A stretch of 64,000 nt of DNA from Streptomyces sp. TLI_053 (GCF_900105395.1 NZ_LT629775.1:5416001-5480000); one strand, 5' to 3'. Positions 8,683 to 16,538 are shown, counted from the first letter of the stretch. Numbers and translations are program-made. The notes: generated by a model not told the origin, from the letters alone.

Positions 8683-10044
8683 ATGGCAGTGGATGCGGGA
8701 ATCCGCCGCACGGGCCGGTCGGCCGTGCTGGGCGAACGCGACTTCAGGTGGTTCTTCGTCGGCTACGCGACCTCGCTGGTCGGCTCCTCCATGGCGCCCG
8801 TGGCGGTGGCCTTCGCGGTGCTCGGCAGCGGGGGCGGCGGGACGGAGCTGGGCTGGGTGATGGCCGCCCGGATCCTGCCGATCGTGCTGGTGATGCTGTT
8901 CGGCGGGGTGGTGGCCGACCGGCTGGGCAGCCGCCGGGTGATGCTCGCCGCCGACGTGCTGCGCTGCGCGGTGCAGGGTGCCTTCGCGGTGCTGCTGCTC
9001 ACCGGGCACGCGCGGCTCTGGGCGATGGTGGCGCTGGTCGCCGTCTGGGGCCTGGGCGAGGGGGTGTTCCTGCCCTCGCTGGGTGCGCTGGTGCCCGCGC
9101 TGGTCCGTGACGAGGAGCGGCGGCCGGACGCCAACACCTTGCTGGGGCTGGCGCGTTCGGTGTCGACGGTGGCCGGCCCGGCGCTCGCGGGCGTGATCAC
9201 GGCGGGATACGGGCCGGGGGCGGTGCTGGCGATCGACGCGGTGACGTACGGGGTCGGCGCGCTCGCGCTGGCCCGGCTGTCCGTCGCTCCGCCGGGCGCA
9301 GCGGGGAAGGCGGGGAAGGCAGGGAAGGCGGGGAAGGCGGGGAAAGCGGGGAGGGAGGCCGGGGCGGCCGACCGCGAGCACTCGACGGTCGCCGATCTCC
9401 GCAACGGCTGGAGCGCGTTCCGTTCCCGGCGCTGGCTCTGGGTGACCACCGTGCAGATGGGGCTGTTCAACCTGCTGGTCTGGGCGCCCTTCCTGGTGCT
9501 CGGCCCGCTCACCGCGCAGCGGGAGCTGGGCGGCGCGCGGGCCTGGGGCCTGGTGATGGGCGTGTACGGGGTCGGGGCGGTGCTGGCCGGGCTGCTGATG
9601 CTCGGGCGCCGGCCCGGGCGGCCGCTGGCGGTGGCGACGGTGGCGACCCTCGGCTGGGCGCTGCCCTCGGCCTCGCTCGCGGCGGGGCTGCCGCTGGGCT
9701 GGACGGTCGCGGCGGCGCTGGTGGCGGGGGCCGGTTCGGCGGTCTGCGGCTCGCTGTACGAGTCCACGATGCAGCGCTGGGTGCCGGCCGAGGTGCTGGC
9801 GCGGGTGACGGCGTTCGGTGGGCTGGGCGCCTTCGTACTGGGGCCGCTGGGTCTGGCGGCGGCCGGCCCGCTGGCCGACCGGGTGGGGGCGGCCGCCGTG
9901 CTGGCCTTCGGCGCGGGGTGGCAGCTGCTGGCCGCGGCGGTGGTGCTGGGGGTGCGCGCCGTGCGCTGCCGGGGCTGGGACGGGGAGCCGGGGGCGGACG
10001 CGGGGCCGGTGGAGAGGGTCCGGTCGGCGGCGGGTGCCGGGTGA
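8683..10044 (+). CDS. MFS transporter (EntS-like exporter type)
   Basis: 453 aa from ATG 8683 (TTG 8674 is the alternative; neither has a clear SD). Twelve hydrophobic segments can be traced, beginning FRWFFVGYATSLVGSSMAPV, with the MFS loop 2-3 motif GGVVADRLGSRRVM at about residues 75-88. The cytoplasmic loop between the two six-helix halves carries six tandem Ala-Gly-Lys/Arg units encoded by a 9-bp repeat. Family members of this kind export siderophores or drugs; the substrate is unknown. It faces away from the recombinase remnant and is followed 51 nt later by a small ORF on the same strand. Confidence 0.85.
   Translation: MAVDAGIRRTGRSAVLGERDFRWFFVGYATSLVGSSMAPVAVAFAVLGSGGGGTELGWVMAARILPIVLVMLFGGVVADRLGSRRVMLAADVLRCAVQGAFAVLLLTGHARLWAMVALVAVWGLGEGVFLPSLGALVPALVRDEERRPDANTLLGLARSVSTVAGPALAGVITAGYGPGAVLAIDAVTYGVGALALARLSVAPPGAAGKAGKAGKAGKAGKAGREAGAADREHSTVADLRNGWSAFRSRRWLWVTTVQMGLFNLLVWAPFLVLGPLTAQRELGGARAWGLVMGVYGVGAVLAGLLMLGRRPGRPLAVATVATLGWALPSASLAAGLPLGWTVAAALVAGAGSAVCGSLYESTMQRWVPAEVLARVTAFGGLGAFVLGPLGLAAAGPLADRVGAAAVLAFGAGWQLLAAAVVLGVRAVRCRGWDGEPGADAGPVERVRSAAGAG
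9301..9354 (+). repeat. Six-copy 9-bp tandem repeat inside the MFS gene
   Basis: Units GCGGGGAAG with three point variants, in frame, encoding (AGK)5-AGR in the central cytoplasmic loop. Confidence 0.9.
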
Positions 10045-10095
10045 GGCGGGCGGTCGTACCGTGGGTGGTGCGGGGGCGAACGGAGGAGGCAGACC

Positions 10096-10332
10096 ATGCC
10101 CGGTTCTCTCACCATCGGCCACCACGAGGCGGCCGCGTCGCTGGACCACACGGACGCCGTGCGGCTCGCGACCGTGCTGGACGAGCTCGCGTACCTGCTG
10201 GAGATCCCGGGGCCGAACCGGATCAACGACGCCCAGGTCGCCGCGCTGTGCGAGGGGATGCCCGCCGACCGGGCCGAGCTCGCGAACTGGTCGCGGACGG
10301 TCGCCGCGGAGCTGAAGGGGCGGCGCTCCTGA
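10096..10332 (+). CDS. Small conserved hypothetical protein
   Basis: 78 aa, acidic and helical, no signal or membrane segment, no Cys. Start ATG 10096 is backed by a strong GGAGGAGG SD ending 6 nt upstream, and TACCGT at 10057-10062 is a plausible -10. It contains an N-terminal LDHTDAVRLATVLDELAYLL helix. I do not recognise the family. It lies between the MFS exporter and the alkyltransferase gene, all rightward, so co-transcription with the next gene (88 nt away) is possible. Confidence 0.65.
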   Translation: MPGSLTIGHHEAAASLDHTDAVRLATVLDELAYLLEIPGPNRINDAQVAALCEGMPADRAELANWSRTVAAELKGRRS

Positions 10333-10420
10333 CCGCCGCCGCGCCGGGGCGTCCGCCCGGTCCGCCGTACGATGACGCGCGGGCCGGGTGGCCGGCGCGG
10401 CGGACAGCAGGGGGGAAGAC

Positions 10421-10972
10421 GTGGCGGGGAGTACGGCGACGCCGTTGTCCTGGTTGACGGTGGAGACGCCGCTGCCGAGCGGGCCGCTGCACATCGGGGT
10501 CACCGCGCGGGGCGTGGCGGCGGTCGGCTACCTCGGGCGGGAGGGCGAACTGCCCCGCTGCACCGACGAGTCGAAGATCGCCGCGGTCACCGGCCGGGTC
10601 GGCGAGTACCTGGCGGGCCGGCGGCGGGAGCTGGAGCTGCCGATCGACTGGAGCCTGAGCACCGGCCCGCACCGGGAGGTGCTGCGGACCCTGTTCCACG
10701 GGGTGCCGTACGGGCGGACCATCACCTACGGCGAACTGGCCTCCCGTAGCGGGGTGTTCGCCGGGGTCGAGGAGCCCGGCCTGGCGGCCAGGACGGTCGG
10801 GCAGATGATGGCCGCCAATCCCGTCGCGCTGCTGGTGCCCTGCCACCGGGTGGTGGCGGCGGACGGGATCGGCGGTTTCGGCGGCGGCCGGGTCGGGATC
10901 GACGTCAAGCGCTGGCTGCTGACCCTGGAAGGGGTGCTGGAGCCGACGCTCGACTGGAACGGGCCGCTGTAG
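10421..10972 (+). CDS. ogt: Methylated-DNA--[protein]-cysteine S-methyltransferase
   Basis: 183 aa. Suicide repair protein that moves O6-alkyl groups from guanine to its own Cys. The active-site motif LLVPCHRVVAADG is present, as are the helix-turn-helix region (VPYGRTITYGELASRSG) and the Asn hinge region (MAANPVA). There is no Ada-type N-terminal zinc or AraC domain, so it is the Ogt/MGMT single-enzyme form. Start at GTG 10421 (VAGSTATPL) preceded by GGGGGGAAG; an in-frame ATG at 10388 lacks an SD. The 3' end is 19 bp from the convergent ATP-grasp gene, with no obvious terminator between. Confidence 0.93.
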   Translation: MAGSTATPLSWLTVETPLPSGPLHIGVTARGVAAVGYLGREGELPRCTDESKIAAVTGRVGEYLAGRRRELELPIDWSLSTGPHREVLRTLFHGVPYGRTITYGELASRSGVFAGVEEPGLAARTVGQMMAANPVALLVPCHRVVAADGIGGFGGGRVGIDVKRWLLTLEGVLEPTLDWNGPL

Positions 10973-10991
10973 CCGGATCGGTGACGACTGG

Positions 10992-12077
10992 TCAGTGCAC
11001 CAGCTCGCCGGCCGGCCGCCCGGCCGGGACGAACGGCGGCAGCCGGCGCGGCAGGACCGGCTGGATGCCGGACACCAGGGTGTACTCGATGCCCGTCGGA
11101 TCCCCGGTCCAGTCGGTGTCCGGGCGTTCGCCGAGCGCCAACTGCACCGCGTTCCAGGGGAGGTTGAGCCCGCACAGGCGCAGCTGGTGCAGTCCGCCGG
11201 AGGGGCGGGTGTTGACGTCGATGACCACCGGCTCCCCGTGCAGGTGCCGGAACTGCACATTGGAGAGGTAGGACATGCCGGTGGCCTCGACCACCCGGCG
11301 GGCCGGTTCGAGGTACCGCGGCTCGGTGGTGAAACTGCGGCGGCGGTGGTGCTTGCTGCGGCCGACGCCGGCCAGAAGGGTGCCGTCCAGGTCGGCGAGG
11401 CAGTCCACGGACACCTCGGGGCCGTCGAGGTAGGGCATGACCAGCAGGTCGGCGAGGGTGCCGGGGGTCTCGCCGGCCGCCCGGTCGAGCGCGGCGGCCA
11501 CCTGGTCCACCTGGACGCGGCTGTCCCAGCCGGCCAGCCGGTGGAGTCCGAAGGCCTCGCGGGTGAGCACCCGGAAGCCCTCCCCGCCGGCGCCGGAGGC
11601 GGGCTTGAGACAGGCGGTGAGACCGGCCGCCTCGATCAGGTCGACGGCGCCGACCAGCTCCTCGGCGGTGCGCACCAGCCACCAGGGCGGGGTGGGAAGT
11701 CCGGCGGCGGCGATCGCCGCGTAGCCGTCGGCCTTGCTGTCGAAGGCGGCGATCGCGGTGGCCGGCGGGCAGGCGAGGGCGGTGCCGACGGCCTCGAACT
11801 CGTGCCGGTGCAGCGATATCGCGAGCTGGTGCAGCCGGGGCACGAACACGTCGACGCGGTGGCGGGCGCAGTGGTCGAGGGCGTAGGCGACGTAGGCGTC
11901 GGGGGTGAGGTCGGCGGGTTCCAGGCCGGCGGTGTCGGCGGCGGCGAGCACGGGGGAGTCGGGATCGACGTGGGTCGCGTGGACCCGGACCGCGCGGGGG
12001 GCGGCGTGCAGCTGTTCGATGAAGAACACGTTCTCGGCGTACGTGCGGTTGAGCCAGACGGTGACGGGGGCGCTCAA
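10992..12077 (-). CDS. ATP-grasp domain protein (carboxylate-amine ligase-like)
   Basis: 361 aa, TTG start with GGGAG 6 nt upstream. The N-terminal ~105 residues form a pre-ATP-grasp Rossmann-like domain (VTVWLNRTYAENVFFIEQL; VDVFVPRLHQ). Residues ~110-300 carry the ATP-grasp fold: FDSKADGYAAIAAAGLPTP, CLKPASGAGGEGF (Lys and Gly-rich ATP loop), LLVMPYLDGPEVSVDCLAD and the Mg-binding VVIDVNTRPSGGL. Enzymes of this fold join a carboxylate to an amine through an acyl phosphate; the substrates here are unknown. Similar standalone ATP-grasp proteins occur in actinobacterial stress loci, but no Ter-type partner genes flank it. It is divergent from the encapsulin gene across 359 bp. Confidence 0.8.
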   Translation of the reverse strand: MSAPVTVWLNRTYAENVFFIEQLHAAPRAVRVHATHVDPDSPVLAAADTAGLEPADLTPDAYVAYALDHCARHRVDVFVPRLHQLAISLHRHEFEAVGTALACPPATAIAAFDSKADGYAAIAAAGLPTPPWWLVRTAEELVGAVDLIEAAGLTACLKPASGAGGEGFRVLTREAFGLHRLAGWDSRVQVDQVAAALDRAAGETPGTLADLLVMPYLDGPEVSVDCLADLDGTLLAGVGRSKHHRRRSFTTEPRYLEPARRVVEATGMSYLSNVQFRHLHGEPVVIDVNTRPSGGLHQLRLCGLNLPWNAVQLALGERPDTDWTGDPTGIEYTLVSGIQPVLPRRLPPFVPAGRPAGELVH

Positions 12078-12436
12078 GGGGGCTCCCAGGGCAGGGGTGA
12101 ACGAGGAGAAGGGCGCTGGTTCGGCCGCATTCGTCCTGGCTCCGTGGCCCTTTGAGGTGGCACCTTAGCGGTCTGTCGAACGGGCCCGAACGCGGGGTGG
12201 CTCCGTCGAGGGTCCGCCGCGGGCCGACCCGGAGGGCGAACCGGACCGTCCCGTTCCAGAAATGATTGGATCACTTGATCGATTCAATATCGATCAGACA
12301 TTCTATTCGTACTATTTTTTCGGTTATTCCGACCACTCGAAAGAGTGATTGCGGCCGCCCTCCGAATGGGCCCACCATGATTGTTGCAAGTTGCAAGGCG
12401 ACACTTCATCGGGTACGGGTACGCGAAGGGCTCCCT
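12078..12436. promoter_or_regulatory. AT-rich divergent regulatory region between ATP-grasp and encapsulin genes
   Basis: 359 bp, distinctly AT-richer than the rest of the window from about 12260. Contains the inverted repeat TGATCGA (12276-12282) / TCGATCA (12290-12296), an A/T tract at 12301-12320, and a CACTC-GAAA-GAGTG hairpin (12334-12347) 90 nt before the shell start. Probably holds the shell-gene promoter; Lsr2 binding to the AT-rich part is an inference. Confidence 0.5.
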
Positions 12437-13864
12437 ATGTCGACCGAAACCAACGTCGGTATTCCTGCACCGGGCGGTGAAGCGCAGACCCGCGACCAGC
12501 AGAGTCTCGCGACCGCGGCCGCGCGCAACCTGGCGACGACGACCAAGTCCGCGCCGCAGATGCAGGAGATCAGCCCCCGTTGGCTGCTCAGGACGCTGCC
12601 CTGGGTCCAGGTCTCGGGCGGCACCTACCGGGTCAACCGCCGGCTGCGCCACGCCGTCGGCCGCGGCCGGGTGAGTTTCGACCGCACGGGCAGCCAGGCC
12701 CGGATCCTGCCCCAGACCCTGCGCGAGGTGCCGGTCCTGCGGGGCTTCCCGGACGACGCGGTGCTGGAGGAGCTGGCCGGGCGCTTCGTCCAACGCGAGT
12801 TCTCCGCGGGTGAGGTCCTGGTCGCCGCCGGAGCGCCGATCGACGAGGTCTTCATCATCGCGTACGGCAAGCTCAACCGGTTGGGAACGGGCAAGTACGG
12901 CGAGGAGACCGTGGTCGGCACCCTGGCCGACGGCGACCACCTCGGCGACGAGGCGGTCCGGCAGGAGGGCGGCGACTGGTCGTACACCGTCCGGGCGGCC
13001 ACCGCCGGCACCGTGCTGTCGCTGCGCTGGGCCGACTTCCAGCAGCTCGTCGACCGCTCCGACGCCCTCCAGCTGCAGATCATGGAGTACCTGGAAGGCT
13101 TCCAGCAGCCGCAGAACAAGCACGGCGAGGCCGCGATCGGCCTCTCGGCCGGCCACCACGGCGAGTACGAACTCCCCACCGCCTTCGTGGACTACGAGCT
13201 CAGGCCGCGCGAGTACGAGCTCAGCGTCGCCCAGACGGTGCTCAAGGTGCACTCCCGGGTCGCCGACCTCTACAACCAGCCGATGAACCAGACCGAGCAC
13301 CAGCTCCGGCTGACCGTCGAGGCGCTGCGCGAGCGCCAGGAGCACGAGCTGATCAACAACCCGGAGTTCGGCCTGCTCCGGAACGCCGACCACGAGCAGC
13401 GGATCCAGACCCACTCCGGCCCGCCCACCCCGGACGACATGGACGAGCTGCTGAGCCGCCGCCGGGGCACCAAGCTCTTCCTGGCCCACCCGAGGGCCAT
13501 CGCCGCCATCGGCCGCGAGTGGAACCGGCGCGGCCTGTACCCGGACACCGTCGAGCTGCAGGGCCGACAGGTCCTCGGCTGGCGCGGAGTTCCGCTCCTC
13601 CCGTGCAACAAGATCCCGATCGTCAACGGCAGCACCACCTCGGTCCTCGCGATGCGCACCGGCGAGCAGAACCAGGGTGTCATCGGTCTGCACCAGACCG
13701 GAATTCCGGATGAAGTCGAGCCGAGCCTTTCGGTGCGATTCATGGGAATCGACGAGAAGGCCATCATTTCCTATCTGGTGAGCGCCTACTACTCGGCCGC
13801 GATCCTGGTGCCGGACGCCGTCGGCGTGCTCGAGAACGTCGACATCGCCCACCGCCAGGACTGA
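12437..13864 (+). CDS. Family 2B encapsulin nanocompartment shell protein (EshA-like)
   Basis: 475 aa. Predicted HK97-fold shell protein that self-assembles into a protein compartment. Family 2B differs from other encapsulins by an inserted cyclic-nucleotide-binding domain. That domain is visible here at ~96-225 (LREVPVLRGFPDDAVLEELA to MEYLEGFQQ), with the phosphate-cassette remnant GDHLGDEAV ... TVRAATAGTVL. HK97-like segments lie at ~45-95 (ISPRWLLRTLPWVQVSGGTY) and ~245-475 (FVDYELRPREYELS; FLAHPRAIAAIGREWNRRG; LPCNKIPIVNGSTTSVLAMR; FMGIDEKAIISYLVSAYYSA). Length fits EshA-type proteins of Streptomyces. ATG start at 12437 with GAAGGG 6 nt upstream. A strong hairpin lies 27 nt after the stop, before the predicted cargo gene. 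Ligand binding is unproven. Confidence 0.9.
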   Translation: MSTETNVGIPAPGGEAQTRDQQSLATAAARNLATTTKSAPQMQEISPRWLLRTLPWVQVSGGTYRVNRRLRHAVGRGRVSFDRTGSQARILPQTLREVPVLRGFPDDAVLEELAGRFVQREFSAGEVLVAAGAPIDEVFIIAYGKLNRLGTGKYGEETVVGTLADGDHLGDEAVRQEGGDWSYTVRAATAGTVLSLRWADFQQLVDRSDALQLQIMEYLEGFQQPQNKHGEAAIGLSAGHHGEYELPTAFVDYELRPREYELSVAQTVLKVHSRVADLYNQPMNQTEHQLRLTVEALRERQEHELINNPEFGLLRNADHEQRIQTHSGPPTPDDMDELLSRRRGTKLFLAHPRAIAAIGREWNRRGLYPDTVELQGRQVLGWRGVPLLPCNKIPIVNGSTTSVLAMRTGEQNQGVIGLHQTGIPDEVEPSLSVRFMGIDEKAIISYLVSAYYSAAILVPDAVGVLENVDIAHRQD

Positions 13865-13890
13865 CCGGGGCGGCCGGGATCGCGTCGTCC

Positions 13891-13918
13891 GACCGGCCGG
13901 GGGCACCCCCGGCCGGTC
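13891..13918 (+). terminator. Strong hairpin between shell and cargo genes (terminator or attenuator)
   Basis: Perfect 13-bp arms GACCGGCCGGGGG (13891-13903) and CCCCCGGCCGGTC (13906-13918) with only CA between. No T-run follows. It sits 27 nt after the encapsulin stop and 80 nt before the polyprenyl-synthase start, so it could set shell-to-cargo transcript ratios. Confidence 0.6.
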
Positions 13919-13998
13919 GGCACCCCTGACGATCCCCGCCCGCCGCAGGGCCCGTCCGCCACCGGGCCGGCCCGTCGTACCACCAAGGGGGAGGACCC

Positions 13999-15048
13999 AT
14001 GGGAATGTTCACGCTGGAGCGCGACCATCGTGAGGGGCACGAGGCGCGGGACGTCCTCGCGCGCACCCGCACCCTGGTCGACCCGGTACTGCGGGCCGCC
14101 GTGGACTCGCTGCCCGGCACCATGCGCCGGGTGGCCGGCTACCACTTCGGCTGGTGGGAGGCGGACGGCTCGCCGTCGGCCGCACCCTCCGGGAAGGCCA
14201 TCCGGCCCGCCCTGGTGCTCGCCGCCACCCAGGCCCTCGGCGGGGACCCGGCCAAGGCCACCGCCGCCGCGGCCGCCGTCGAGCTGGTGCACAACTTCAC
14301 GCTGCTGCACGACGACATCATCGACCGGGACGAGACCAGGCGGCACCGCCCCACCGCCTGGCTGGTGTTCGGCACCACCGAGGCGATCCTGGCCGGCGAC
14401 GCGATGCACTCGCTGGCCCTGCGCCTGCTGGCGGAGGACGGCCACGCGGTGGCGGGCGACGCCGTCCGCCGGCTGGCCGACTGCGTGGTGGAGCTGTGCG
14501 AGGGCCAGCAGATCGACTGCGCCTTCGAGCAGCGCAGCGACGTCTCGCTGACCGAGTGCCTGGCGATGGCCGAGGCCAAGACCGGCGCCCTGCTCGGCGC
14601 CGCCTGCGCGATGGGCGCCCGCTACGGGGGCGGCTCCGCGGAGGCCGCGCAGGCGCTGGACGGCTTCGGCCGGGAGATCGGTCTGGCCTTCCAGCTGATC
14701 GACGACCTGATCGGCATCTGGGGGGACCCGGAGGTCACCGGCAAGCCGGTCGGCGCGGACCTCCTGGTCCGCAAGAAGTCGCTGCCGGTGGTCGCCGCGC
14801 TCCGCTCCGGGACGCCCGACGGGGACCGGCTGGCGGAGCTGTACGCGCTGGAACGGCAGCTGACCGCCGAGGAGTTGGCGAGCTGCGCGGCCGCCGTCGA
14901 GGGTGCGGGCGGGCGGGCCTGGGCCCAGGGCGAGTCCTGCGAGCGGATGGCGGCGGCGATGTCCCAACTGGCGCTCGCGGTGCCCGAGCCCTCGGCGGCC
15001 GACGAACTGCTCGCGCTCGCCGAGCTGGTCACCCGCCGGACGCACTGA
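13999..15048 (+). CDS. Polyprenyl synthetase, predicted family 2 encapsulin cargo
   Basis: 349 aa trans-isoprenyl diphosphate synthase, condensing allylic diphosphates with IPP. First Asp-rich motif DDIID at 105-109 within LLHDDIIDRDETRRHRP. The second motif is IDDLIGIWGD, with DD at 235-236 and Gly in place of the usual third Asp, as in several actinobacterial homologs. GKAIRPALVL (65-74) and KTGALLGAAC (194-203) are also typical. Phe100, five residues before DDIID, hints at a shorter product. Adjacent to a family 2B shell gene, the recognised arrangement for encapsulated polyprenyl transferases. Start ATG with GGGGGAGG upstream; an in-frame TGA at 13927 with no start codon after it excludes a longer N-terminus, so the usual long disordered loading region is absent. 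Confidence 0.87.
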   Translation: MGMFTLERDHREGHEARDVLARTRTLVDPVLRAAVDSLPGTMRRVAGYHFGWWEADGSPSAAPSGKAIRPALVLAATQALGGDPAKATAAAAAVELVHNFTLLHDDIIDRDETRRHRPTAWLVFGTTEAILAGDAMHSLALRLLAEDGHAVAGDAVRRLADCVVELCEGQQIDCAFEQRSDVSLTECLAMAEAKTGALLGAACAMGARYGGGSAEAAQALDGFGREIGLAFQLIDDLIGIWGDPEVTGKPVGADLLVRKKSLPVVAALRSGTPDGDRLAELYALERQLTAEELASCAAAVEGAGGRAWAQGESCERMAAAMSQLALAVPEPSAADELLALAELVTRRTH

Positions 15049-15063
15049 GGCCGGGCATCGCCG

Positions 15064-15093
15064 CCGGGGGAGCGGGCGCCCCGCTCTCCCCGG
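15064..15093 (+). terminator. Hairpin after the polyprenyl synthetase gene
   Basis: CCGGGGGAGCGGG pairs with CCCGCTCTCCCCGG, one bulged T, starting 16 nt after the stop. Confidence 0.6.
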
Positions 15094-15108
15094 GGCTGTG
15101 ACGCACCG

Positions 15109-15190
15109 GCTCGTGACGCCGGGCCCGTGACACCGGGCTCGTGACGCCGGGGCCGTGGCGCGCCGGGCCCGGGACGCCGGGACGCGGGCC
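15109..15190. repeat. Imperfect ~13-15-bp tandem repeats (CGTGACGCCGGGC type)
   Basis: Four to five degenerate copies in the gap between the polyprenyl synthetase and epimerase genes. Non-coding by appearance. Confidence 0.55.
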
Positions 15191-15224
15191 GGAGCCGTGG
15201 CGCCGAGGTCCGGGCCCGCCGCCG

Positions 15225-16256
15225 TCAGGCCGACGCCTCCAGCAGCCGCCGTTCCTTCGCCGGCTCGATGCCGTGCGTGATCCGGCCGCGCTTGCGCCCG
15301 TCCGGCTCGGTGTCCTCGGCCGGTCCGCGCCGGTGCAGCCAGTCCCAGGTGTCCCGGGCGGTCTCGGCGAAGGGCCGGCAGCGCAGTCCGGCCGCCTCCG
15401 CCCGCCCGGTGTCGACCCGCCAGGTCCCCGCCGACTCGGCTCCCTCGGGCAGCCAGAGCGGTAGTTCGCTCCACGGCTGGACGCTGTCCGGTCCCTCCTT
15501 CAGCAACCGCTCGTCCGGGACCCAGACCAGCTCGACGTCCGGGCCGCCGGCCACCGCCGCGCACCCCGCCAGGAACTCCCCGTAGGTGAGCAGGTCGGGC
15601 GGCGCTGTGGTGAGGAAGCTCCCGGTGGTGCCCGCCGTCAGCAGGTCCAGCCCGAAGGCCGCGAAGTCCCGGACGTCGATCAGCTGCATCGGCCGGCCCG
15701 GCTCGCCCGGCGCCAGGACCCGGCCGCCCCGGGCCATCCGCTCCAGCCACCAGGGCAGCCGGCCGCCCTGCTCGTACGGGCCGATCAGCAGGCCGCTGTT
15801 GAGGACCAGCGAGCGCCCGGCACCGAAGTACTCCAGCACGGCGCGCTCGCACCCGGCCTTGAGCGCGGCGCCGAACTCCTGCCCGGGCGGGGTGTCGGCG
15901 GGGCAGGGGTGCAGCGGCGAGGTCTCGTCGACGGCCCGGGCCGGCCAGTCGGCGAAGGCGTGGACGGAGGAGATCAGCGTGTAGTGGCCGGCGCGGTCGC
16001 GCAGCAGCCGGGCCGTGGCGGCGGCCTGGGCGGGCTGCTGGGCCGAGGTGTCGACCACGGCGTCCCAGTGCCGGCCCTCGACCAGCCGCGCCAGGTCCTC
16101 GGCCGAGTCGCGGTCGCCGCGGACGGCCTCGACGCCGGGCAGGTCGGCGGCCGTGCGGCCGCGGTTGAAGGTGGTGACCCGGTGGCCCCGGTCCAGGGCC
16201 TCGGAGGCGAACGCCCGACCCAGGAAGGAGGAGCCGCCGAGCAGAAGGATCTTCAT
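15225..16256 (-). CDS. NAD(P)-dependent epimerase/dehydratase-like (atypical SDR) protein
   Basis: 343 aa. The N-terminal Rossmann motif LLLGGSSFLGRAF (GGxxFxG type) at ~4-16 marks an extended or atypical SDR. VVDTSAQQP and LISSVHAFADWP follow, and the mid-domain has GPYEQGGRLPWW and MQLIDVRDFAAF, seen in isoflavone-reductase/epimerase-like proteins. The canonical YxxxK is not clear; GAALKAGCERAV supplies the Lys without a Tyr four residues earlier, so catalysis may differ or be lost. Convergent with the encapsulin pair. CAGTCT 7 nt upstream of ATG may be a leaderless -10. Substrate unknown. Confidence 0.8.
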   Translation of the reverse strand: MKILLLGGSSFLGRAFASEALDRGHRVTTFNRGRTAADLPGVEAVRGDRDSAEDLARLVEGRHWDAVVDTSAQQPAQAAATARLLRDRAGHYTLISSVHAFADWPARAVDETSPLHPCPADTPPGQEFGAALKAGCERAVLEYFGAGRSLVLNSGLLIGPYEQGGRLPWWLERMARGGRVLAPGEPGRPMQLIDVRDFAAFGLDLLTAGTTGSFLTTAPPDLLTYGEFLAGCAAVAGGPDVELVWVPDERLLKEGPDSVQPWSELPLWLPEGAESAGTWRVDTGRAEAAGLRCRPFAETARDTWDWLHRRGPAEDTEPDGRKRGRITHGIEPAKERRLLEASA

Positions 16257-16369
16257 ACCGGCAAGACTGTCCCGGTCGATCGCTCCGCATACCCCCGTTC
16301 GCCCTGGGCGGAGGCCCGCCCTCCGGACACCCCGCCCTCCCGCCTGTCGCCCCGGACCCGGCGCCGCGT

Positions 16370-16405
16370 CCGGCCCCTCCGCCCCGTCCGGCCCCTCCGC
16401 CCCGT
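16370..16405. repeat. Two perfect 18-bp tandem copies
   Basis: CCGGCCCCTCCGCCCCGT at 16370-16387 and 16388-16405, in the divergent gap before the first DUF1254 gene. Confidence 0.85.
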
Positions 16406-16538
16406 CCGTGCACCTCCGCACCCGCCCACCCCGGCCGCCCCGACCGCCCGCCACCGGGATGCCGCCCCCCGGAGACCCGCATAGCATCCGCTTTGTACCC
16501 GTATCCACGCCATGCCCGATGCAGGGGAGAGCGGCACC

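Noticed and set aside
15109..15190. CRISPR-like array
   Set aside because: The repeats are short, degenerate and directly adjacent, without unique spacers or cas genes.
10992..16256. 2-methylisoborneol cluster around the encapsulin gene
   Set aside because: Streptomycete 2-MIB loci pair an EshA-like shell with a terpene synthase and a GPP methyltransferase. Neither is present; the neighbours are a polyprenyl synthase, an ATP-grasp protein and an epimerase-like protein.
16512..16538. Earlier ATG for the first DUF1254 gene
   Set aside because: No SD precedes it, whereas ATG 16539 has GGGGAGAG at good spacing.
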